Positions 56,801 through 64,000 of a stretch of 64,000 nt of DNA are shown piece by piece. This DNA is from Lottia gigantea (Eukaryota; Mollusca; Gastropoda; Lottiidae). The notes under the pieces are model-generated. The model ran no database searches, was not told the DNA's origin, and saw only the letters and a list, made by a program, of their open reading frames with translations. Where the stretch lies: assembly GCF_000327385.1 (NCBI RefSeq), contig NW_008709220.1:1445422-1509421 (forward strand), in the 5' to 3' direction. The stretch's first letter is position 1, and each line of letters begins with the position of its first letter. A program made the position numbers and the translations under genes.

Positions 56801-57989
56801 TGATTTTTATTGCTTCTCTTCAATAATAATTTTGTACCAGATTCTTGAGACTGTTGGAGAAATCATAACTTACAAAACATTAGATTTATTTACTTTTAAA
56901 AAGATGTATTGCCTCCAATAAGATATTAGATAATTCTGTGGACTAATCAGAGATATCATAACCCTGTAACTATTGGTTTTATTACTTGTCATTATTGATG
57001 AATTTCTTACACTATTCTCCAGGCTAGTGTTATATTATTTCATAGTGGATTGATTTGATTAGAAACATCAAAAGTAACAAAGTGATACAAATGATATTAG
57101 CTTCCAGAGACTTGACAAGAAAACTATTTCTATGAGTTATATGTATGCAACTTAAATTGAAAAATAATAATTACAAAATATCCTGGTCCATTGATAGCAG
57201 AGCTAAAATCTACACAAATAAAAACAAACAATGTAACATGTCTAACAGAAAAGCTTTCCATCATTAATGCCCCTAAGCACATGTCTTTAAACAAACGTTC
57301 CGAACTCGTCTAGACTTATATTTGAACAGGCTGAAATAAGTCATTTGTCTGAAGATCTGATAGCGAGAAACTCTGAGTACTGTAACATGTTTCAGGTTCT
57401 CTTTTAATATTTCTATTTCTATATTTATATTATATAATATAAATTTAAACTAAAATTTATATGCTTGAGTTATTTGTCAGGATGGTATTAATCGTATGAT
57501 TTAACAGTAGCAGGAAGTTAGTCCCAGCTAATCTTGTGTACATTCTTATTAACTGTCAAGAATATTCATGAGGTCGTGCATAAATTATCTAATAGATTTC
57601 ATTAATTCAAGGTCAAGTAATGTCAATATTTCTAAAATTCAGCGTCCTTATTTGAAAACTTTACTTGATAATTTTAATGTTCCAGTCATTTGATTGGTCA
57701 AATTTTAAGTGTTTTAAAATGTGAATATAACTCGTAAAACCTGTAAAAAGCACTGGCCTAGGATGGAACAAGAGCTGATTATCTTAGTAGATTTTAGTTA
57801 GTTTCTTATTTTTGTATTATATCATTACTGCAGAGTGACTTCTGTTATAAATAATCTAAATTTAACATATTCTATTCTTCTTACGATACACTGACTGAGA
57901 TAATGAGAAATCAATACAAATAACTAATATTAGTATTAGAGGTATTTCACCATCAATGTTTATTTACTATTACCTTTATCATAATAATG

Positions 57990-58026
<37 letters not shown>

Positions 58027-61000
58027 TATTTATTGAATATATTAGCTATATAGATGTCAATGATAAATACATAAATTGATAAATAACACTGGAAAGAGGT
58101 AGAGGTTGTTTGGTAAAAAGACAATAACAAATCTACTAAACATCAAAAATTTATAACTTTAAATGAATTAATGATAATTCAAACGACTGTAGTTTAATAC
58201 CTTAGAATGACTCACAAAAGTTTAAAAAAAAGTTATTTCTAGTTGGGTCTGTCCATAATTTGGTGCATTAAACTTTTAGAAACTCCTTAGTTTTTACAGA
58301 ATTAGTTTGGGGGAAGCTGTTCTAGTTATATTTCTTAATAATAATAATAATAATAATAATAATCAAACTTGTAGACATAGATCAACCTCAATCTATATCT
58401 AATATTTCTGGTTTCAATGTTTCTAATGTTATGATGATGATTAAAATCTATAATTAAATCTAATTCTCCTCAATATCTAGTCTAATAATATTATACCAAA
58501 TAAATAAGTTTCATTGTAAATAATACATCTCGTGGTCCGATTGATCACATGATTAGTCACATGAGTTCATTAGTTAGAGAAGGGGCACCGGAAATATCAC
58601 ATGTTTTTTATGCTTTGTTATCAAGTGTTTATTATGGTTTTGATTTTGTTTGCTTTGTTGCTGTGTATCTAATAGATAACTGTTCTTATTGTCATTATAA
58701 CTAGCTAGCTATTCTTTAATAATTTGGTGTTAGCTGCTTTCGGTTTATCTCTGGGACAGTTAATCTTGATATTTCAGCAATGGCTCCACGAAGAATAGTT
58801 CCACTTTTTATTGGAAGTGGTTAACTTCAATACCTGTTGAAGTTGCACTGAATGAATTCTCCTCAATTACTAGTCAATAATAACATATCAAATAACCAAT
58901 ATTAGTAATTAGCTCTGAAGTTGTCATATTGATAAATCGAAATCAAGGATATTAGCTATGTTTATGTTTTAAGAAATGTGGTTAAACATGAAATAATATG
59001 AGTCAAAAGTCTCACAAATCCACGGAAGACAAGATTATCAAGACATTAATTTCAACCCACGGTAATCAAAGAGATTGGATTTCAAATTTATTTCTCACAG
59101 GACAACATCTATCAGTTTAAATAGCTCAGATGTTCAGTTTGTTACACTAAAAAATAGGTTTTGTCATCAATTATATTTTAATCACAAAAAAATTCTTTCA
59201 AAAAATCAAGGAATATCAAGTTAAAACACCATCAATATTGACCAATATCAAATTCATGTAAATTTTTCAAAGAAAATTTGAATTTGATTCCACCGTAAAA
59301 ATTAATTTAGTTTTTGTCCTGGCATTATAATTATTCAAATAATTGATTGTAGTGACAAATCTCAATCAATAAAAACCAGCCACCAAATTAATTCAGTATT
59401 TGTTCGGGAGGGAAATTTAACGTGATGTGAATTGAGTAGGTTGGATAAACTCTGTCAGTTGTTAGTAAATATTATAAACTATTTCCCAACTCGTGGTATA
59501 ACATCTGTAATAATCACTGTCAGTCAGGGAATCTACCCATCAATTTCCTACTGGTTTAAAGGGATTGTAAAGAGGTTTTCTAAACATTTTATGAGTATTT
59601 ACTATTGAGAACACTGATAGCATTGATTGCACCATTCCAATTTTCAATCAGATATTTGTGGTTCCTACAATTCAACTATTTAAACTGAGCATTTAAGACT
59701 TCACTTTATCATCACCAAAATATTAGGTGTATTTGCAATAATGATGTCATAAAACACTTTGAGAAAACCTCTTTATATTCCCTTTAAAGCTTACATGATT
59801 TTTTGTGGATTTTGTAAAATTTTATGATTAGGTCTACTGTTACTGTTGAGTTATGAACAAATGCTAAAAACTATAAGACAAATTTTAAGAGTGACTAAAG
59901 CTTTTTGGTAGTCCCGAAAGTCACGTTGAAACATAAAGAAATAGGTCCTACTTAAATTCATACTAAAGTCTTTGTATCAAAATTAGAATGTCTTGGAAAA
60001 GTAAATATAAACAATAAATTGTTACCCTATGGCAGTTATGGTGGTATATCAGGACAAAGGTTGGCTGGAAAATTAATCATAAATGTGCTATTAACGCGCA
60101 TTTATTCAATTTTCCAGCCAACCTTTGTCCTGATATACGACCATAACTGCCTTAGGGTAACAATTTATTGCTTGAATATTCAACAACATAGAGTGATACA
60201 GCATTAAAGGCCTTTAATATCTCATTGTACCTATAGATTGTTTTGGTTGTTAAAGACTCAATTTGAGTTGGTGAAGGCTTTGTACAGAATTGTCTCGAAA
60301 AGTTGGGACTTGATGCTTTTTTGTAAGAGACAAGTTATCATCAATTGTTATGTAATTGGTTTTTATGCAATTTGTACAGATACTTGTTGATTTATTGTCC
60401 TGAGAAGTTCAGATCTTGTTTGATGTTTCAACCGTAGAAGCATGTGCCTCTTGAGTTTTTCGCTGAGACTACAGTGAAACAAAAATAATATTTTTTTTTA
60501 AGCAATAATAACTGAAAATGTACTTTAAACGTGTTTATGAACTATAGTATATTTAAACTAATATCGACAGTGAAGAAGAAGTCCAATATTGAAAATGATA
60601 TACAATATATTTATGATGTGGTATTGGTAATCTAGCTGTAAGTGAAACATTGTAATAGTACTGTTATTGGTTCTGAATTTTTATTGATTTAATAGAATTG
60701 ACTGGTTAAATTTTGGATTATGGATTATGTTTTATTGTGGCAATAATTACTTTAAAAACAATGAATTAATGAAGTCAAGTGTATGATGTTTTTGTGGGAC
60801 TTTGCTTGCTTCAAGTTTTATCACAACAACAGTTTATAATCAATATGTAAATGATCTAACAGTGGATATATAAAACAATGTGCTATTTGAATGTTATTGA
60901 AGTGAAATGATACTAATAGTCCAGTGTGGTGTTATAATTTGCCATATTCTATAATGTTACTGACCTAACAGTAGATACATAAAACAAGGTGCTTGTTAAA

Positions 61001-64000
61001 ACTGCCTGTAAAATAAAATGTAAAATAATATCCCAGCTTAGAATTAAAGTGCTATATTGGAAAGAAGTCAAAATGGGAAAGTGTGCATCAAAACGTTCTT
61101 TACATGTCCAGAATAACTTAACATGGTGAGTCCATTTCTCATCTGAATTCTGTAAGAGCAAGGGAAATATATTCTCGGGAAATCTATCGGAATAATTTTA
61201 CAAGACAAACAACAAGATTTCTCCTGACTAGTCTTTGACCAAACCTGTTGAAATTGATCTTATAAGGATAACATCTTTTGCTCTGATGAATCTTGTCTAC
61301 CAGCGTGCCCTTGTTCAAATCCTCTTGGCAGAGATATTACAAAGATACCAACTTATTGTCCTTGGTCAAACCACATGGTTATGATTTTATATGGACAATA
61401 GGTTGTGTTAGATAGTGATGAGAACATAGTCTCATTAAAGCACTGGCCTAGGTCACAAAGTAAAGATTTATGATAAAACAAGGTGCAAGTTAAAGGTTAA
61501 GATAATTAGATATGTTAACTAAGGATGTCTCTGTAATACTATCTGTTGTAGTATCAAAGGTTAAGATAATTAGATATGTTAACTAAGGATGTCTCTGTAA
61601 TACTATCTGTGGTAGTATCAAAGGTTAAGATAATTAGATATGTTAACTAAGAATGTCTCTGTTATACTATCTGTGGTAGTATCAAAGGTTAAGATAATTA
61701 GATATGTTAACTAAGGATGTCTCTGTAATACTATCTGTGGTAGTATCAAAGGTTAAGATAATTAGATATGTTAACTAAGGATGTCTCTGTAATACTATCT
61801 GTGGTAGTATCAAAGGTTAAGATAATTAGATATGTTAACTAAGAATGTCTCTGTAATACTATCTGTGGTAGTATCAAAGGTTAAGATAATTAGATATGTT
61901 AACTAAGGATGTCTTTGTAATACTATCTGTGGTAGTATCTGAGGTTAAGATAATTAGATATGTTAACTAAGGATGTCTTTGTAATACTATCTGTGGTAGT
62001 ATCAAAGGTTAAGATAATTAGATATGTTAACTAAGGATGTCTCTGTAATACTATCTGTGGTAGTATCAAAGGTTAAGATAAGATACATTGTGTTTAACAT
62101 CTGCTATTTTTTTTTCTGATAAAGATTCATCCAGATTATTAGTGGGGTTGATTGGAATTGGGAAGACAACTTATTTAAGTTCAACTGACTTTCACATACC
62201 AACTCAGATTAAAACCTACGAACAACTTCTGTCTGATGTCTACTATCTGATGGAAGTTTGATTCGACAAATCACATCAACAAGCTATTAAGTAATGTTGC
62301 TAATCTCTCTTATAACTAATGTCATTGTTATATTTCAGGTCTAACCTTGATCTGTCTGAGAAATGCCACCTATCAGAATGTAAGCATGTACCTTATTTTG
62401 TCTTATAGTGATATTTTACAGTCATACATTCCAAATTTCTATTTGAATTCTAGTTTCAATACCACTTGACTAGACCTCCTATCATGCTACCATTGTATGT
62501 TTTGGATATACAATCTTCATCAGGAATTGGAAGTGGTCTATATATAAATATGAGGTCAAAATATTAGGGACATGGCTTCAATACTTTATAAATTATCCTG
62601 GAATGAATTATGTTAAAGTTTTTCTTATATTTATCTAAATATTAGATCAAAATATTATGGTCTTAGCTTTGATACTTTTTATCTAATCTTGAAATGAATA
62701 AGGTTGAGGTTTTACTGGCCCACCTGAATGAAATGAATAAGGTTGAGGTTTTACTGGCCCACCTGAATGAAATGAATTAGGTTTTATGTGTTTTATCTTA
62801 CTCTCCTGATTTCAATGAAGTCTACAGCATTACAAATATTCTGCACACTAGAATGTTGATTGGCATAACTAAGTTGATGAAAATAGGCCCACAATAAGAA
62901 AATGAATAATTTTATGGAAATTTGTTATAAATCATTGTTTTTATTTTTAGTAAGAACGACAGAATTGGAGGAAGAGATAACAGAAGTGAAGAAATGTCGA
63001 GACCCCCAGCGATCAAAATATGTTGATATTGAGGTGAGAAATTTACTGTATAATTGCTAATATGGTGCGCGAGCGTTGTAATGTGCCTCTTTTCATACCA
63101 TCTAGTAAATATGGAAACCTTTTCTGTCTAATCCTGGCATGAATTGAGATAATAAATAGTAATTTTTCAACTCAGCTTTCGCCTGTCAGTTCTGCAGATC
63201 TGTTAGAGAGATTGACATAGAAATTGCCACTAGGCTTCAGAAAGGATAATAGATTGAGACCCCATGTGCTACAGGTTGTGCATGTTTAAGATCTCTCAAC
63301 AGTTGTTAATAAGGAAAAGAGCTTATGTTGCTGTCCTGGCAAAATTTCAATAGCCCAATATCATATAGAAAAATAGAATGTAAAGCTTTACTTGCTTTCT
63401 TTTAAAATGTTTTACACATAAATATAGAAAAACATCCAAAAATATAGAAAAACATCCAAAAAATATAGAAAAACATCCAAAAAATATAGAAAAACATCCA
63501 AAAATATAGAAAAACATCCAAAAATATAGAAAAACATCCAAAAAATATAGAAAAACATCCAAAAATATAGAAAAACATCCAAAAAATATAGAAAAAAACA
63601 TCCAAAAATATAGAAAAACATCCAAAAAATATAGAAAAACATCCAAAAATATAGAAAAACATCCAAAAAATATAGAAAAAAAAAACAACCAAAAAATATA
63701 GAAAAACATCCAAAAATATAGAAAAACATCCAAAAAATATAGAAAAAAAACAAAAAAATATAGAAAAAAAACAAAAAAATATAGAAAAACATCCAAAAAA
63801 TATAGAAAAAAAACAAAAAAATATAGAAAAACATCCAAAAAATATAGAAAAACATCCAAAAAACCTAGTTAAACATCCAAAAAATATAGAAAAACATCCA
63901 AAAAACATAGAAAAAGGTAAAAAAACTATAAAAGGATATAATTGTTATATTCTATTTTAGAGATCTAGTGTGGGGTCAGCTTCAACAGATTGTTTAAAAG
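38890..64000 (+). CDS. KASH5: KASH5/LRMP(IRAG2)-like EF-hand coiled-coil protein, partial
   Basis: Eighteen coding exons with consistent GT/AG sites and phases: 38890-40176, 40687-40808, 41070-41206, 41575-41641, 42014-42172, 42555-42723, 43137-43271, 44032-44091, 44381-44445, 44708-44855, 45154-45327, 47398-47516, 48077-48114, 48465-48619, 49176-49297, 62339-62379, 62951-63033 and 63961-64000 (open). They give about 1,040 residues. Residues 160-390 hold about eight repeats of 27-29 residues (YTxQ.SMGSI.NSP.KSRGSTRNVT). Residues 393-470 resemble the EF-hand region of KASH5 (GLFYACDEKEEGWV, then DMETCRLAIRCWI); the loop lacks several Ca-binding residues, as in KASH5. The rest is mostly coiled coil, with a Pro/Thr break (IPPTPTAYYLPTSTP). 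KASH5 links telomeres and SUN proteins to dynein, and LRMP/IRAG2 is an ER/nuclear-envelope relative. The membrane/KASH end would lie to the right. KASH5 versus LRMP orthology is undecided. Confidence 0.83.
42919..43130 (+). mobile_element. 5'-truncated SINE directly before a splice acceptor
   Basis: It matches the body of the SINE at 8165 (GTCAGTGATGCA, TGACATGGAAAA, GGGACATAAACCAAGGCCCC) and is clearly diverged. Its tail CTCCATTTCATTTCTTTTC runs into CACCCAG, the acceptor of the exon at 43137. The T/C-rich tail appears to act as the polypyrimidine tract. Confidence 0.8.
43184..43695 (+). repeat. 112-bp tandem array made from an exon end and its donor site, five copies
   Basis: The first unit is the last 88 bases of the exon ending at 43271 plus 24 bases of intron. 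Four more copies follow near 43296, 43408, 43520 and 43632, the last one incomplete. Copies 2-4 have GAGGTAGGT in place of the GAGGTAAGT donor. Since 112 is not a multiple of three, use of a later donor would bring in a stop (TAA) soon after the first junction, so the first donor should be the functional one. Confidence 0.92.
44893..45140 (+). mobile_element. 5'-truncated SINE directly before a splice acceptor
   Basis: It matches the SINE body closely (GACTGACATGGCAAAAGCG, CGTCTTCATTAGCCCACAAG, GTAGGACGTAAAACTCC). The tail TTTCATTTATTTTTTTATTT leads straight into TTCCAG, the acceptor of the exon at 45154. The short open frame at 44889-45074 is a SINE by-product. Confidence 0.9.
45515..47236. 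repeat. 90-bp satellite in an intron, about 19 copies, alternating unit types
   Basis: The unit has AGTTTCTATATATATTAATT, then TATAACTTTATAACTGTGAT, then ATTTGGTAATATAGTTGATA, then GAAGTGGTTAGCATCCACTG. Units of the GCATCCAC type alternate with units of the ATGTCCAC type over most of the array, giving a 180-bp higher-order period. A few units lack two or three bases. Confidence 0.93.
47275..47370 (-). mobile_element. SINE fragment, minus orientation, upstream of exon at 47398
   Basis: Read on the minus strand it contains GTGTGCTACAGGCTGTGCAC, then TTGGAAATCGAAAAGAGCAA, then GCAAAATTTT, matching the middle of the SINE at 8165. It ends about 30 bases before the acceptor at 47397. Confidence 0.8.
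47683..48027. mobile_element. MITE (TTTAAAGGGACAG family) in intron
   Basis: It starts TTTAATGGGACAG and ends ACCTGTCCCTTTAAA, with the usual body landmarks. It lies about 50 bases before the exon at 48077. Confidence 0.87.
48769..48832 (-). mobile_element. Extremely short SINE insertion with 18-bp target-site duplication
   Basis: The 28-bp insert at 48787-48814 is the reverse complement of the SINE 3' tail (GTAGGACGTAAAACTCC, then ATTCATTTCAT). It is flanked by exact copies of TTTGGCAAAACATAGGAA at 48769-48786 and 48815-48832. This is a very heavily 5'-truncated retroposition event. Confidence 0.9.
49065..49130. mobile_element. Fragment of the TTTAAAGGGACAG MITE
   Basis: AAGACTATTTACACAAATTC then GGTCCCTTTAAG is the right end of the family, and the rest is missing. 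Confidence 0.6.
49630..50065. repeat. Diverged tandem repeat with GAGTTATTGCCCTTG, four copies
   Basis: The word GAGTTATTGCCCTTG recurs near 49640, 49763, 49899 and 50030 with AT-rich spacers that also share TCTAATAAC and AAATATCAACTGTTTAG. Two looser relatives occur near 56180 and 56345. Confidence 0.7.
50690..50780 (+). repeat. Dispersed repeat, partner of 6055-6175
   Basis: It has CAGCCAGTCACATGCTGTG followed by AAAAATAAAAACTTTCC, opposite in orientation to the copy at 6055. Confidence 0.65.
50995..51083 (+). mobile_element. Single arm of the foldback element at 60012-60182
   Basis: About 85 bases (ATTCAAGCAATAAACTGTTA through GGCTGGAAAATTGAATAAAT) match one arm of the hairpin at 60 kb with few differences. 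The opposite arm is missing. Confidence 0.85.
51551..52245. repeat. 37-bp minisatellite, about 18 copies
   Basis: The unit is GTTAAGACCCTGGGATATCC then TAGAAACAGTGTTAGAA. A few units carry an insertion (GTTTGAAGCAGTGTTAAAA) that is itself repeated, indicating block duplication. Confidence 0.93.
52764..55648. repeat. (GATACTGATATT)-type microsatellite, over 2.8 kb, with gap
   Basis: Mixed GATACT and GATATT hexamers run throughout, with rarer AAGATT and GACACT variants. Long open frames in several phases (Ile-Leu, Ser-Ile/Val and Tyr-Gln polymers) arise only from the repeat. Confidence 0.97.
53486..54422. other. Assembly gap (937 N) inside the microsatellite
   Basis: The unresolved bases are surrounded by the same hexamer repeat on both sides, so the missing sequence is probably more of it. 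Confidence 0.97.
57984..58026. repeat. (AAT)n microsatellite
   Basis: It is a short run of AAT triplets. A second one lies at about 58338-58364. Confidence 0.9.
59554..59788. mobile_element. MITE with TTTAAAGGGATTGTAAAGAGG ends
   Basis: The left end (TTTAAAGGGA, then GTAAAGAGGTTTTCTAAA) is mirrored by AGAAAACCTCTTTA then TCCCTTTAAA on the right. About 235 bp, it is the complete reference copy for 29374-29645 and 14598-14712. The outer bases resemble those of the TTTAAAGGGACAG family, so the two may be mobilised by one transposase. Confidence 0.82.
60012..60182. mobile_element. Foldback element with arms of about 75 bp
   Basis: AATAAATTGTTACCCTATGG through GGTTGGCTGGAAAATTAAT is mirrored by ATTCAATTTTCCAGCCAACC through TAGGGTAACAATTTATTG. 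The loop is about 25 bp. The open frame at 60019-60207 is a by-product. A one-arm relative lies at 50995-51083. Confidence 0.9.
61488..62088. repeat. 64-bp minisatellite, about nine copies
   Basis: The unit is AAAGGTTAAGATAATTAGAT, then ATGTTAACTAAGGATGTCTC, then TGTAATACTATCTGTGGTAG, then TATC. Copies are more than 95% alike, so the expansion is recent. Confidence 0.95.
62695..62775. repeat. Two-copy direct duplication, about 40-bp unit
   Basis: TGAAATGAATAAGGTTGAGG then TTTTACTGGCCCACC occurs twice in a row. Confidence 0.85.
63180..63402 (+). mobile_element. Old 5'-truncated SINE copy in intron
   Basis: CCTGTCAGTTCTGCAG, TGTGCTACAGGTTGTGCATG and TGCTGTCCTGGCAAAATTTC match the SINE body at 8165 with many substitutions. 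The tail is CTTGCTTTCTTTT. The next acceptor is over 500 bases away, so this copy does not touch a splice site. Confidence 0.75.
63418..63915. repeat. About 20-bp A-rich minisatellite
   Basis: The unit is AAATATAGAAAAACATCCAA with variation in A-run length. The minus-strand Phe-rich open frames are by-products. The array ends about 45 bases before the acceptor at 63960. Confidence 0.95.

Larger units (their letters stand above)
49298..62338 (+). other. 13 kb intron of the KASH5-like gene
   Basis: The donor AG/GTCAG at 49297 and the acceptor TTTCAG at 62338 have matching phases, so no exon is required in between, although small alternative exons cannot be excluded. The intron holds many repeats, listed separately. 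Positions 50110-50540, 56400-57960, 58380-59550 and 60210-61480 show nothing I can name. Confidence 0.6.

Noticed and set aside
63347-63908. Three overlapping Phe-rich minus-strand frames
   Set aside because: They are by-products of the A-rich 20-bp minisatellite in all three frames.
1-64000. Retroviral, LTR, Polinton or LINE coding remnants
   Set aside because: No reverse transcriptase, integrase, capsid or packaging-ATPase wording was recognised in any frame by eye. A profile search would be needed to exclude worn fragments.

Overview
The window looks like animal nuclear DNA that is AT-rich, intron-bearing and full of repeats. The likeliest source is a mollusc or another lophotrochozoan. 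That guess rests on tRNA-derived SINEs, many short foldback elements, a SUEL-lectin receptor and a KASH5/LRMP-type coiled-coil gene, and the species cannot be fixed from sequence alone. There is no operon structure, no CRISPR array, no convincing tRNA or rRNA gene, and I recognised no LINE, retroviral or Polinton coding sequence.

Layout. Positions 1-14419 hold no gene I can support. They carry SINE pieces, MITE-like foldback elements, microsatellites and a 2.6 kb array of a 60-bp minisatellite (9640-12211). Positions 14420-20027 (+) encode a seven-exon single-pass receptor of about 676 residues: signal peptide, SUEL-lectin-like domain, CUB-like domain, Ser/Thr-rich stalk, membrane helix, and a tail with YxxI/L motifs. 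Converging on it is an intronless minus-strand gene (20419-21957) for a 512-residue basic and SP-rich protein of unknown function. Positions 22060-27100 are repeats only.

The most interesting part is 27160-34250 (-). It holds a tandem pair of three-exon paralogues, here called A (27160-29750) and B (31732-34250). In each, the first coding exon contributes only ATG plus one base, an 85-nt exon encodes a membrane helix, and one long exon encodes the cytoplasmic tail. The predicted proteins (511 and 401 residues) have about 9 residues outside the membrane. Their tails keep matching tyrosine motifs (Y90, a YxxM, a YDxL) and a proline-rich motif. This architecture resembles vertebrate transmembrane adaptor proteins such as LAT, NTAL and PAG. 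The 85-nt membrane exon has the same length and the same splice phases as that of the receptor at 14420, so the three loci may share an origin.

From 37.6 kb to the right edge runs one large plus-strand gene, of which 18 coding exons and about 1,040 residues are visible before it leaves the window. It has an N-terminal run of 27-29-residue repeats, a degenerate EF-hand pair like that of KASH5, and a long coiled coil, which together suggest a KASH5/LRMP(IRAG2)-family nuclear-envelope adaptor. Its introns carry a 112-bp array made from a piece of one of its own exons, SINE copies lying directly against splice acceptors, a 90-bp satellite with alternating unit types, and a 13 kb intron filled with tandem repeats, including a large (GATACTGATATT)-type array broken by a 937-bp assembly gap.
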